A DNA stretch of 64,000 bases from Chrysomallon squamiferum (Eukaryota; Mollusca; Gastropoda; Neomphalida; Peltospiridae), in assembly GCA_012295275.1 (NCBI GenBank), contig CM022670.1:870001-934000 (forward strand), given 5' to 3'. The notes under the pieces are model-generated. The model saw only the letters and a list, made by a program, of their open reading frames with translations, made no database searches and was not told the origin of the DNA. The position numbers were made by a program, and so were the translations under genes. Of the stretch, positions 45,943-60,733 are shown in pieces (within the stretch, counting starts at the first letter, position 1; each line of letters begins with the position of its first letter).

Positions 45943-46934
45943 CAACATCAATATAAAAATATTGTAATAGTAGTAAGAAGAAGAACAATAATAAGAACAA
46001 CACTTCAAACTACAACAACAATGATGATGATGCTTGTAACTAATAATTAATAATAACGATAACAAAAACAAAAACAAAAGAATTAGTAGTAGTAGTTCTA
46101 GTAGTATTGGGTTTTGTACGTAATTAAATGAAACAGTAATTTATTTATTTCGGACAGTGCTGTAGAAGTCAAGGCGGAGGCTGATTTTGCACAGAAAGTG
46201 GGGCACGAAATAACGCCATCGAGACACTGTGTTCCAAACGCAAATTGGCCTGTCGTGAAATGTGAACCGTGCCAGCCGAATGCGAGATACTTGAAGAACT
46301 TCTTTCATTCCAGTTTTTGTCGTCAAATTGTTTTAAACAAATTCATTTAACTAGTAAAAGAACACAAATGATTTAAATTAGTTAAATTGTTTTTAAGAGA
46401 GATAAATGACGTTACATTGATGCTGGTACGTAATATATAGTGATTCTGAATTAATCTGATAGACTTTCAAATGTTGTTTTGTTTATACAACTTAGCCTTT
46501 ACCGATAATAAAGCAGGATAAAATTGATCGAACCTGCCGTTTTCATTCTTTCTTTGGTTAACAGAGACGTCAGTGTAAAATAAAATCTTAGACCTGCATA
46601 GCAACGATATCATAAACAACGTTGACAATATTCCAGGTAAAGAAAGAAAAGTAAATGCAAAATTTCTCTTCTGAACAGTTTAGAAGAAAGAAAGGAATAA
46701 GTTCATCATGCAGGTTTTCTGTTATCTTTTTTTAAAATTATTTCTATTGTCACTTACAGCTATTCTCGGTGTAACCATCCGTGTCAAACCGGACACACCC
46801 AGTGCTTACCGACAGAATGGCATCCGATTTGGTTCTGGGGATACTGCCATAAAACCATTGGGGGGTGGCGTGCTGGGCTCAGCTACCACTACCTATACCT
46901 CCCCCAAGATTGTACTTGTTACAAGAACCTGTAA
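45376..46934 (+). pseudogene. gene F: truncated member of the cystine-knot-like family
   Basis: Nearly identical to gene G in layout: ATG-only exon 45376-45378, exon 2 45768-45898 (KLLLILCLVKAALSNQCPA), exon 3 from 46158, exon 4 46760-46934. Exon 3 follows G up to CEPCQPNARYLKNFFHSSF. It then lacks about 40 bases present in G, removing the FVIYPHIQKVRTTRC block and the splice donor, and the frame runs into a TAA at 46348-46350. Exon 4 is still readable (CNHPCQTGHTQC, EWHPIWFWGYC, YHYLYLPQDCTCY, TAA), with Trp-to-Tyr in WFWGYC. A truncated secreted peptide is possible, but not the full cysteine domain. Confidence 0.88.
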
Positions 46935-48092
46935 TGAAAGAAGATACAAAGAAATAAAATGTGTGAAATAACTGAAACAAATTAAGTAAACGTTAAAATT
47001 TGAAATCTCATCAACGATTTAAAATTAAAGTTTGAAAGTATTCATTTCTTTCTTCTTTTGTTAATAAATTAGCTGCATTCTAATTTTGTCTTTTTGTCTG
47101 TTTGTGCAGATTGCAATACACAAATATGGTCAATAAAGGTTTTTATGGGGTAAATTAATAGTTGATGATTGACTGATACAGTTTTTAACTGTCGAAAATA
47201 AAGAGGGAAAATTTCACTTTTAGAAACTCATACGAGATGATATATGATTGCAGTGATTGATTTGCTTTCAATATATAATTGGAAAATGTATATCAGAAAT
47301 AATATTTCCGCATTTTTCTAGAAAAACCTGTGCCAGAAAATTCAGTAAGAAGAGCCTAAATTATTTTAGGTGAATATTAATATGCTTAATATATAGATCG
47401 AAGTTTTTCTCCAAGAATTTCCGTGTTCCTAGATGACTGAAGCTGGCTTAAGCCAAGGTAGTAAATGAATGAAGAAATATCGTAATTCTGGAAGAACGAG
47501 GAGACACACAACTAATGCTCACCAGTTTTATATCAGATGTAAAATATCACCAAACATTCCCTTCCTTTTTATAAAACAAATAATAATAATAATAACAACA
47601 AAAGTTTTGAAATAGTTTTAAACAGATTTAGAATTTGAAATAGTTTTAAACAGATTTAGAACTGTACTGTTTTGTTCAAGAAACGCATTTGTATACATGT
47701 CTGATCGCTTTTGTATATAGTTTTAAAAGGTTTTATGAATGTAATTAAATGTTTTTTGGTGTTTTATTTTAAATATGATAAAAAATAATAAATATACAAA
47801 CAAAGGACCAAAGCACACTGCAATAAACATTACAATGGTGAACTCGAATTCCTAGAGAGAAAATTAGAAAATGATTAATGTTTTATTTTTAATAATAATC
47901 AGAACTTCCTCAACCAGCGCGTTCTTTAATTCTTAAATACATACACACATACATACACACATACATAGACACAAACACATACATACATACACAAACACAC
48001 ACATACATACATACAGTATGCGAAAGGCCATGCTTATAAGAGCGAGAGAGAGACCATGTATGATTAAACACATTCTAAAATGTATGACTTAT

Positions 48093-48133
<41 letters not shown>

Positions 48134-49362
48134 AATAAATAATAATAATAAATAGTAAATAAATAAATAATCAGATAAACAAGCAAATAAAAAGAAACAA
48201 ATGCTATCAAAATTACCAAATTATTCAACACATACCATTACGTTTGATAAAGCACTGGTAATAATACTACTGTCAATAATTATAAAGGGAAATTGCCTAA
48301 GATAATACAACAAGAAAAGCACACACGCACACACACACACACACACAGAAATTCCCACCCACACAAAGTTTATCGATTAACCAGATCTGTTTTATCTAAA
48401 CAACGTCAAATTTTGATAAGACGAACCTACAATACTAGTTAGAACCGTATTAATACTAGTTTTAATTATCACATATTCCTCTACCATTTTATTTATTTAA
48501 ATCTCACACACACAGATATAGTTATGCATATGCATATAAATTTATATATAAATATATACATATATATATATGTGTGTGTGTGTATATATGTGTATATGTG
48601 TGTTGATATATATTTATTTATTTATTTATTTACAGTTATACATTTCTTTCTGAATTTTATTAAACAATACGAATTTCAGTAATAAGACAAAGTTCAGTTA
48701 AGTTCCCTTCATTTAATATCCCGTAAGCTGTACAGTTAATCATTATACCACGATAACCTTTGTGCTTTTATTAATCCGGAAGTGACCCAAAATGTACTAA
48801 TTTCCTATTCAGTTACGATCTACAGTCTTACGAGTTAGGTAAAGTTTTAAAAAGTAGTTCTGTTAATACATGCATAATTTTGCTTTAATGTGATTACGTT
48901 TATGAAAAGAAATAGTAGGGAAGGAGTAAATAAATCAGTGCATTCGGTTTTGGGACATATTTCTTAAATTAAAATATTCTAGATTGTACTAGTGCTGGAA
49001 GGGAGATTACTCTTAACAGATTATTGTGAAATGCTGGCGTAAACATACTTGTTTATAAAATAAGACTTCCTGTTTGAAAACAATAATCGTAATAAATAAC
49101 CATTATTTATTTAAGTTTTAAGAATGTGTTACAGTTATTATTATGAAAAACAAATAATTATATTTGATGTATTTTTCCTGTCGATTGCTAATAAATATTG
49201 ATTCTGTTAAAGTGTAAAATAAAAATGGTTTTTACAGGGTGCCAAACTCTCTCTCTCTATGGTAATAAATAACTGTAGTTTTTGCGAGACGTTAACAGTT
49301 AAGGCATAACTTGTATTGTACATGAATAGCCAGGGCTCGAACACACGCTGCATAGACTTATT
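46935..49362. other. 3' flank of gene F, duplicated downstream of G
   Basis: Non-coding. Parallel to 58699-60733. Holds TACA/CACA repeats (47935-48016), (TAA)n/(AAAT)n (48098-48170), CA (48330-48347) and a TA/TG-rich stretch (48540-48605). No gene seen. Confidence 0.55.
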
Positions 49363-49991
49363 AGGTGTCATCCCAGAAAAGCTGTTGTAAATACAGATTT
49401 CATTTTTAACATGCAGTAAACGACAATTCGTCGGAACTACATTTTATAAGTCGGAGAAACGCAACACATGCAAGTTCATGTAAAATTTACAGTTCTATTT
49501 ACATATTAATTGAATCACACAGTGTAAGGAACCAGAAACAAGCATTACTAAACTTCATTTAAATGTTGCCATAAATTCTTTACTTCATTACAGATTTATT
49601 TATTTTTGTGAATAAATTTAAAATAAAACACCACTGTTGAATTGTTTTGTTAAAAATGTATTAGATTTTTGCTTAAGATATTGTGCGTTATCCCGTGCAA
49701 AGACCTTTAAGATTAAAATTGCAAAACCTCGCCAATTTAACATAATAAACCTGAAGTACAGACAGAAGAGTGGTAAGTGAGGACTCGTGAAAAGCTAATC
49801 CCATGAAACTGCAGTTTACATTGTCACAAAACAGCAGCAACCCAGCCCCAAAGCAGTGTCAAGACTAAAGATGCAGACAGAAGTGAAACAAGTCGTAGAA
49901 GACAGACAGTCGACCACCTTATGGGAAGTGTTTGAAGACAAAAGTGGAGACAATGAAGAAGAAACAAAAGGGGAGTTGTCTGGATATCTCA

Positions 49992-50026
<35 letters not shown>

Positions 50027-50565
50027 TCACGATACGGACATGGACTTGAGTCAGAAAACGATTTCAGATCAGACTACAAGTTAAGGATTCATGCATGCCC
50101 TGAACTGCCCCCCCCCCCATCACTATGGCGATCAAAGAAAAGTATGTTTTAGTTATTCGCTTTTTCCCAGCTATGTGTATAGTACAGACGTTAAGTACTC
50201 AAATATCACTCGTTCGTCAGTGTGTGTGTTATTTTTTTATTTATTTTTTTTATTTTTTTTGATTCGTGATGTTTTGTATGACTATAATTTTTCATATGAC
50301 TACATTTTTCTTTTTGCCATTCGAAACGACCCCGCCCAACCACACACCCTGTCGCTCGGTAGGCCAGGGTTACCAACAAACTTGGTGTGTTCTGGGGATA
50401 TCTGACTTATTATGTCTACGTTCAGTGATGCATGTATGTTTTCTGCATTTTGTTTTGTATAAATCATCTGATGTCACGTTTGTATATGTCCGCATCTACG
50501 ACCACCGTGAAAGTTGGCGCCCTAAACGTTAATGTCCCTTATATTTAATCAGCTAAGTAAATAAA
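49363..50565 (+). repeat. X2: second copy of the conserved block
   Basis: Matches X1 and X3 from GGTGTCATCCCAGAAAAGCT to the AAGTAAATAAAAAATA end. It contains GAAACGACCCCGCCC at about 50324 and TTCTGGGGATATCTGACTTA near 50389. A poly(T) run at about 50001-50027 interrupts it. Confidence 0.85.
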
Positions 50566-50712
50566 AAATACAGATTATTTGTTTTATTAATGTTTAATTA
50601 ACGTTCTCCGTGTCGTTCGTATAGCTCTAACAAATGATTTACTTCAAATAATGAAATTAATTATCCTTAATATTTTATCATTATCATTATTTTTATATTT
50701 ATTTTTAATTTT

Positions 50713-50751
<39 letters not shown>

Positions 50752-50976
50752 TTTGTTTGTTTGATTGTTTGTTTTTTGTTAGGTTTTATAAAAGTAAGAT
50801 GTTACAATATTTTATAGATTTGTTTTCATAAAGGATACTTTCTAAATTGTTTGCATGCATACATACATACATATATAGAAACAAACAACCAAATAAATAA
50901 TACTATTTAGTAAAGGATATGTTCAAAGATCTAATGAAAATGATACGTTGCAGGATAAATCTTTAGTGGATTTCGA

Positions 50977-50978
<2 letters not shown>

Positions 50979-51030
<52 letters not shown>
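50979..51030. repeat. (CT)n microsatellite downstream of gene D
   Basis: About 26 CT units before ACACAAGTATGTCC, the counterpart of the tracts downstream of B, C and E. Confidence 0.95.
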
Positions 51031-51032
<2 letters not shown>

Positions 51033-51116
51033 ACACAAGTATGTCCAATTGACACACAAACAAACGAGCAAACAAAAATTATGTATTTATTTAGCGGAAA
51101 ACAGGATTACAGTTTA

Positions 51117-52183
51117 TTAACCTCTGGTTAACTGGAAGGGAAATTCAAATCCTCTAGTACGATAAAAGATTTGCTCGTAGCACGAGCAGTCTTGTGGAAG
51201 ATACAGGTAACGGAAATTAAGACCTTCCTTCCAGAATCCCACGTCTGTGTAACACCACGCCCAGAACCACACCCTCGTCCACTCGGTAGGCCAACATATT
51301 GTATTACCACAGGCGCAGGGCATTCCACATTTGCTGTAGCTATAAAATAATAATAATAATAACAATAACAGCAGCAGCAACAACAACAGCAACAACGTCA
51401 ACAACAACAACAATAATAATAATAACAACAGTAACAGAATGCACACTGTCAAGCAAACAAATAATAATAATTAGAACCTGTTTCTTCACAGTTTATGATT
51501 TATGGTTTTGATGATCGTAGACAAGATGTCTGATGTCAGTTATGGAGTAATTAATTATGCTACGTTTGCAGTGGTGTTGGCGGGCGGCGGATAGAGGTGG
51601 GATAAGTTAAGACGATTATACTGAAGTATTTTTTGGATGATAAACAGGGATGCCGATTTATATGTGGGCTTTATGAAGAAATTTGACAGTAGTAGTAAAA
51701 GCAGTTGTAGTAATTACAAATACAATGAAGCAATATAAATAATAAAATACTACATAATAATAAATATAGTTTTAATTTAAATAATAATAATAATAATAAT
51801 AAATAAATAAATAAATATAATTCTGTTTTACAAATAGCTACATAAATAAATTATTAAAAAAATTAAAAAATATAAAAATAAATAAAAAAGTACACCTACC
51901 TGCATCTAGAGGACCTGACTTGTTGCCAGAAAGGATAAATAACAAAACACCGGCCTCCGTAGAACGTGTCCACGTAACCCGCATTGGGTTTGCAGGGTTC
52001 ACAGTTTCTCACCCAGTAGTACCACCATCTTGAATAAAAAGGTAGATCAATAGGTCGTTGTCGTTTTTTTCTTCCCTTACAGCTTTCTTCTTTAAACTGA
52101 AATACGCCTTCTCCGATCTTTTCTAGCAAAGCCTTTTCAGCTTTGCTTTGCACGTCAACGTAACTATCGGCGACCAAACCAAC

Positions 52184-52216
<33 letters not shown>

Positions 52217-54268
52217 GACAAATACAGTAGCTTTTGAACATAAATTTATATAACATTTTTGAAAACTGTCTTATGCTATTATTCCGTTAGTCTTGGTCTT
52301 TTTTAAATTAGTCGAAATTTAAAACTGAGGATAAAAAGTTCACCTTTCAATGCCGCTTGTGCTTTCACTTGCTCAAATACGTCGCCCGCAGGGTGCGAAT
52401 CTCCTGTAATAATAATTATTTTTATTTGGATACTATTTGTAATAGTATTTATATAATTAAATTGTTTTCTTTTAAATTTGCTGTTCACTTAAAATGCAAT
52501 GACATATTTTTTACCCACTTTAAGATTCTGCCTTTGGATAATTTTGTCATCACTGTTGATAAATGGATTGAGATATAACATATTAGTTATTATTATCGTC
52601 ATTATATATCATATATTGTTATTATATCATCATCATTACAATTATTACTATTGTTATTATTATTGTTATTATTATTATCATCATCATTATCATTATTATA
52701 ATAATTATTATATAATGTCGATATTAGATGTCATTATCATAACAATCATCAGTATTAATACTAGTAGTTGTAGCAGTAGCAGCAGTAGTAGTAATATTCT
52801 TTTCATCTTCAAATTTCACTCTTTCGTCATAGAATGTGACGTCTAGTTTAACTTTCACATCCGGGTTATCACGACTCGGTTTACACGACTGTCCAGAAAC
52901 TGTGGCTATGATCAGACACGTCAAGATAAGAAGTTTCTGAAATTAAACATACACACGTACATACATAATACGTACATACATACATACACATAGTATAGAT
53001 ATACATACACATAGGTACACATACGTATACACTCACACACACACATATATACACACATAGACTTGGGTACCGGATCTACAGCGATCTGCAGAAAGACCAG
53101 ATTCAGGCTTCACAACATAATAAAATCTCAGTCTACGTTCAGTAGCGAACAAACAAAAAGTGAATATTAAATCCGAACTAACCTAGACTGCGATTCCAAA
53201 AATGTTGTGTGTTTGATGACATGCAATTTGTGTATAACACAGTACGTCGGCCAAACACAAAATATGTTACGAGTTAGAACTGCTTGTCACAAATACAATT
53301 TTAGGCATGAAGTTGACATTCGAGTCGCCAAACATTTTAACCTACCTGGTCATATATTGAAGGATCATTTTGAAATAATCCCAATAGAGCAAACGCCCAT
53401 TCTCGGTTCCAAAAACTGAAACTGGTCTCGTTAGACTTGAACGAGAAGCGATTTGAATTTGCACGTTACAAACCCAAGAGCAATTGGGAAACAATGTTGA
53501 ATCGGGAAAATGTAAAAAGAAAGATAAAATAATTTCTCCAGTAAATTTCAATCGCAGCAACGTTGACGTTGGTAAAATTATCATAGGAGCAGACTGCTAT
53601 GAAAAATCCACTAACAGCAAGTGACGTCACAGCTTAAACCCAGGTCTAAAATACATTTTAGTCTGTACGAGATTTTCTGAATAATATGTCTGTGTAAAGT
53701 TTTGTTTCCAAAGTATTTACGACTTAATTCAATAAAAGGTACGGAAATGCTTTAAAATGTTTTCAAAGGATATGTACTTTTTTACGAATTTTTGGTATGG
53801 GTTATTTATTTTTTTTTTTTTTTAAATGTTACTTTTTTACAGGCATTAAGAAAGGATATCCTTCAAATACAGTTGAAAATAGTTTTAAATAGATTTTTGA
53901 AATGTTTTTGTTTCTAGAAGTGTATTTGTATTAAATGTTACAATATTTTATAGATTGTTTTTTCAGAAAGGATAGTTTCTAAATTGTTTTTGAAATATTT
54001 TTAAATAGACTTAGAAATTTAGTGTTTTGCTCAAGAAATGTATTTTTAATAATTTCTGAACGCTTTTGTATACAATTTTAAAACGTTTTATGCATGTAAA
54101 TAAATATTTTTCAAAATATGATAACAAAATAATAAATATATAGAGAAAGGACCAAAGCACACTGTAATAAACATTACAATGGTCAATTTTAAGTTGTAAA
54201 AGAATTTCCTGTGCCAGTGCGTTCTCTAATTCTTAAATAGAGACATGTCAAGTTATTTGAAAATATTG

Positions 54269-54344
<76 letters not shown>

Positions 54345-54487
54345 CCCCTATAAGTAAACTAATTTTAGATTTAACGGTTTACTGGAATCGTAAATAAAGA
54401 AATCAGACAAGATATTCTGAAAGCCGAAATGATTAAACTGCGAAAAATGACTAAATAAACAAACAAACAAACACGAGTACTTACCAT
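51117..54487 (-). CDS. gene D: secreted cystine-knot-like protein with extra exon
   Basis: Exons on the minus strand: ATG 54487-54485, exon 2 52936-52762, extra exon 52403-52344, exon 3 52182-51900, exon 4 51339-51117, joining in phase to about 247 residues. Signal peptide, pro-region, CKGRKKRQRPIDLPF (furin-type site) and cysteine domain (NCEPCKPNAGY, FYGGRCFVIYPFWQQVRSSRC, CGMPCACGNTIC, EWTRVWFWAWC, YLYLPQDCSCY) are all intact. B's exon 2 donor position is lost; the next usable GT, in the same phase, lies after a Thr-rich stretch encoded by ACT repeats. The 60-nt extra exon (GDSHPAGDVFEQVKAQAALK) has good splice sites and keeps phase. Intron 1 carries a Penelope fragment. The tail is TRGFEFPFQLTRG. 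Confidence 0.8.
53077..53735 (+). mobile_element. 5'-truncated Penelope-like element in gene D intron 1
   Basis: Plus-strand copy of the 3' third of the element at 27365-29690. It starts GGGTACCGGATCTACAGCGA and includes the endonuclease part (CITQYVGQTQNMLRVR, FNLPGHILKDHFEIIPIEQ). It ends near ACTTAATTCAATAAAAGG. 5' truncation on insertion is typical of target-primed retroelements. It lies antisense to gene D. Confidence 0.85.
53736..54245. repeat. displaced copy of the F/G 3' flank in gene D intron 1
   Basis: From about 53960 to 54240 the sequence (TGTTTTGCTCAAGAAATGTA, GGACCAAAGCACACTGTAAT, CCAGTGCGTTCTCTAATTCT) matches the region downstream of F (about 47640-47940) and of G (about 59110-59400). 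A related TTACAATATTTTATAGATT block also occurs at about 50801. It points to local rearrangement within the cluster. Confidence 0.75.
54273..54342. repeat. (CT)n microsatellite in gene D intron 1
   Basis: About 35 CT units, the counterpart of 42468-42579 in gene C. Confidence 0.95.
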
Positions 54488-54547
54488 TTTTGCTTACTTT
54501 ATTACCACTGTTCTGAATGGTTTTTTTGATCACATCACAGTCTCAGA

Positions 54548-54554
54548 TTTTATA
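54548..54554 (-). promoter_or_regulatory. TATA box of gene D
   Basis: TATAAAA on the minus strand about 61 bases upstream of the ATG, in the same context as B and C. Confidence 0.7.
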
Positions 54555-54559
54555 GCAAA

Positions 54560-57031
<2,472 letters not shown>

Positions 57032-57569
57032 ATGGTAAGTGTATTTATCACAATAATTTACTTCATTTTTATTTATATATTTTTCATATTTATTTGAAAT
57101 ATGAAATGATATTGAAACTCTATTCGTAAGTAATAATTTAGAAAAAAATTGGAATTATACGAATATGTCAGAGAAAATAGGAGGACAGAAATGAAAATGA
57201 GAACTGGCAGATAAGAGATTCCATTGCGAACACGAAGTGAACAGAACAGTGTAAGGCAGGGATGCAGCATCTTTCCTTCTTTTTAACTGTTTTTTTTTTT
57301 TAAATATCTCTTTTCTTCTCTTGTTTATTTAGGTAGATATAACTGCCAGATGGGCAAGAGAAGGTAAGATCACAAAGATCTCTTACTTATTTCAGTGATG
57401 AAATTTGTTTCCTTTTGTCTTTCAGAAACTTTTGTTAATTTTGTGTTTGGTGAAAGCTGCGCTTTCGAACCAATGTCCCGCAGCCATGAGCAACCGCGAA
57501 GTGAAGTTTGGCAGTGACATGACATTTCTTACCGACAGTGTTCTGTCTGCCAAAAGGTAAAATTGACTG

Positions 57570-57608
<39 letters not shown>

Positions 57609-58698
57609 GCAACAACATCAATATAAAAATATTGTAATAGTAGTAAGAAGAAGAACAATAATAAGAACAACACTTCATTCTACAACAACAATGATGATGA
57701 TGCTTGTAACTAATAATTAATAATAACGATAACAAAAACAAAAACAAAAGAATTAGTAGTAGTAGTTCTAATAGTACTGGGTTTTGTACGTAATTAAATG
57801 AAACAGTAATTTATTTATTTCGGACAGTGCTGTAGAAGTCAAGGCGGAGGCTGATTTTGCACAGAAAGTGGGGCACGAAATAACGTCATCGAGACACTGT
57901 GTTCCAAATGCAAATTGGCCTGTCGTGAAATGTGAACCGTGCCAGCCGAATGCGAGGTACTTGAAGACTTTCTTTCATTCCACTTGTTTTGTGATCTATC
58001 CACACATTCAGAAAGTGAGGACGACGAGATGCACGTAAGTAAACAAATTCATTTAACTAGTAAAAGAACACAAATGATTTAAATTAGTTAAATTGTTTTT
58101 AAGAGAGATAAATGACGTTACATTGATGCTGGTACGTAATATATAGTGATTCTGAATTAATCTGATAGACTTTCAAATGTTGTTTTGTTTATACAACTTA
58201 GCCTTTACCGATAATAAAGCAGGATAAAATTGATCGAAGCTGCCGTTTTCATTCTTTCTTTGGTTAACAGAGACGTCAGTGTAAAATAAAATCTTAGACC
58301 TGCATAGCAACGATATCATAAACAACTTTGCCAATATTCCAGGTAAAGAAAGAAAAGTAAATGTAAAGTTTTGTCGTACTGTCAGAAGTTTCTGTTCTGA
58401 ACATGATATTACAGTTTAGAAGAAAGAAAGGAACATTGCAGAGTAAGTTCATCATGCACACTAATCTGTTATACTTTTTTTAAAAATTACTTCTATTAAA
58501 ATTTCCCTTTTTGTCACACACAGCTATTCTCGGTGTAACCATCCGTGTCAAACCGGACACACCCAGTGCTTACCGACAGAATGGCATGCGGTTTGGTTCT
58601 GGGGATGGTGCCATAGAAGCATTGGGGGGTGGCGTGCTGGGCTCAGCTACCACTACCTATACCTCCCCCAAGACTGTACTTGTTACAAGAACCTGTAA
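57032..58698 (+). CDS. gene G: secreted cystine-knot-like protein
   Basis: Exons 57032-57034 (ATG only, then GTAAGT), 57426-57556, 57828-58034 and 58524-58698 (TAA) join in phase into about 171 residues. Signal peptide KLLLILCLVKAALS, short pro-region (REVKFGSDMTFLTDSVLSAK), then KCEPCQPNARYLKTFFHSTC, FVIYPHIQKVRTTRC, CNHPCQTGHTQCLPTEW, AVWFWGWCHRSIGGW and YHYLYLPQDCTCYKNL. The cysteine pattern matches A and B, but there is no dibasic cleavage site. G is the intact sister of F and is divergent to D. A small open segment with splice-like ends (about 57334-57364, VDITARWARE) lies in intron 1 but would break the frame, so it is not included. Confidence 0.85.
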
Positions 58699-59542
58699 TG
58701 AAAGAAGATACAAAGAAATAAAATGTGTGAAATAACTGAAACAAATTAAGTAAACGTTAAAATTTGAAATCTCATCAACGATTTAAAATTAAAGTTTGAA
58801 AGTATTCATTTCTTTCTTCTTTTGTTAATAAATTAGCTGCATTCTAATTTTGTCTTTTTGTCTGTTTGTGCAGATCACAATACACAAATATGTCGATAAA
58901 GGTTTTTATGGGGTAAATTAATAGTTGATGATTGACTGATACAGTTTTTAAGGGTCGAAAATAAAGAGAGACAATTTCAGTTTTAGAAACTCATACACAA
59001 CTAATGCTCACCAGTTTTGTATCAAATGTAAAAACTCTTCTCAAATATCTCCAAGCATTCCGTTCCTTTTTATAGAACAAATAATAATAAGAATATTAAC
59101 AACAAGTTTTTGAAATAGTTTTAAACAGATTTAGAACTGTAATGTTTTGCTCAAGAAGTGCATTTGTGTACATGTCTGATCGCTTTTGTATATAATTTTA
59201 AAAGGTTTCATGCATGTAAATAATTTTTTTTTTTTTTTAAATATGATAACAAAATAATAAATATACAAAGGACCAAAGCACACATTAGAGTGGTCAGTTT
59301 TAAGTCAGCTCGAATTCCTAGAGATAAAATTAGAAAATGATTAATGTTTTTTAAGAATAATAAAAGAACTTCCTGTACCAGTGCGTTCTTTAATTCTTAA
59401 ATACACACATACATACATATACACAAACACATACATAGACACAAACACATACATACATACAGTATGCGAAAGGCCATGCTTATAAGAGTGAGAGAGAGAG
59501 ACTATGTATGATTAAACGCATTCTAAAATGTATAACTTATTT

Positions 59543-59577
<35 letters not shown>

Positions 59578-59997
59578 AATAAATAAATAAATAAGTAAAT
59601 AAATAAATAATCAGATAAAATTTTTAATAATTAGATAAATAAGCAAATAAAAAGAAAGAAATGCTATTAAAATTACAAAATTATTGAACACATACTATTA
59701 TGTTTGATAATCCACTGGTAATAATACTACTGTCAATAATTATAAAAGGAAATTGCCTAAGATAATACAACAGGAAAAGCACACGCACACACACAGTCAC
59801 ACACACACAGACAGAAACACCCCACACAAACAAAGTTTATCGATTAACCAGACCTGTTTTATCTAAACCATATCAAATTTTCATAAGACGAACCTACAAT
59901 ACTAATTAGAACCGTATTAATACTAGTTTTAATTATCACATATTCCTCTACCATTTTATTTATTTAAATCTCACACACACAGATATAGTTATGCATA

Positions 59998-60075
<78 letters not shown>

Positions 60076-60733
60076 ACAGTAATACATTTCCTTTTTTTGT
60101 GAATTTTATTAAACAATAGGAATTTCAGTAATAAAACAAAGTTCAGTTAACGTTCCCTTCATTTACTATATATTGATTAATATCCCGCAAGCTGTACAGT
60201 TAATCATTATATCACGATAACCTTTGTGCTTTTATTAATCCGGAAGTGACCCAAAATGTACTAATTTCCTACTCAGTTACGATCTACAGTCTTACGAGTT
60301 AGGTAAAGTTTTAAAAATTAGTTCTGTTAATACATGCATAATTTTGCTTTAATGTGATTACGTTTATGAAAAGAAATAGTAAGGAAGGAATAAATAAATC
60401 AGTGCATTCGGATTTGGGACATATTTCTTAAATTAAAATATTCTAGATTGTACTAGTGCTGGAAGGGAGATTACTCTTAACAGATTATTGTGAAATGCTG
60501 GCGTAAACATACTTGTTTATAAAATTAAACTTCCTGTTTGAAAACAATAATCATACTCAATAACCATTATTTATTTAATTTTTAAGAATGTATTAGAGTT
60601 ATTATTATGTAAAAACAAATAATTATATTTGATAAATTTTTCCTGTCGATTGTTAATAAATATTGATTCTATTAAAGTGTAAAATAAAAATAGTATTTAC
60701 AGGGTACCAAACTCAGGCTGCATAGACTTATTA
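58699..60733. other. 3' flank of gene G
   Basis: Non-coding, parallel to the F 3' flank. Contains (TAA)n/(AAAT)n at about 59545-59610, CA-rich sequence near 59780-59815 and the (TA)n array listed separately. Confidence 0.55.
60001..60072. repeat. (TA)n microsatellite
   Basis: About 35 TA units. The matching place in unit 1 (about 48540-48600) has mixed TA/TG and TTTA instead, so the tract expanded or changed after the duplication. Confidence 0.97.

Noticed and set aside
46708-46971. 87-codon frame over gene F exon 4 (and the equivalent at 58511-58735) reading AILGVTIRVKPDTPSAY
   Set aside because: It is the wrong frame of exon 4. The frame that matches the family signature (C..PC...TEW...WFWG.C...YLPQDCTC) is offset and ends at 46934 or 58698.
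57334-57364. Possible extra exon in intron 1 of G (and of F, near 45676-45707) with AG and GT borders (VDITARWARE)
   Set aside because: It ends in phase 1 whereas exon 2 requires phase 0, so including it breaks the protein; conserved only because F and G are recent duplicates.
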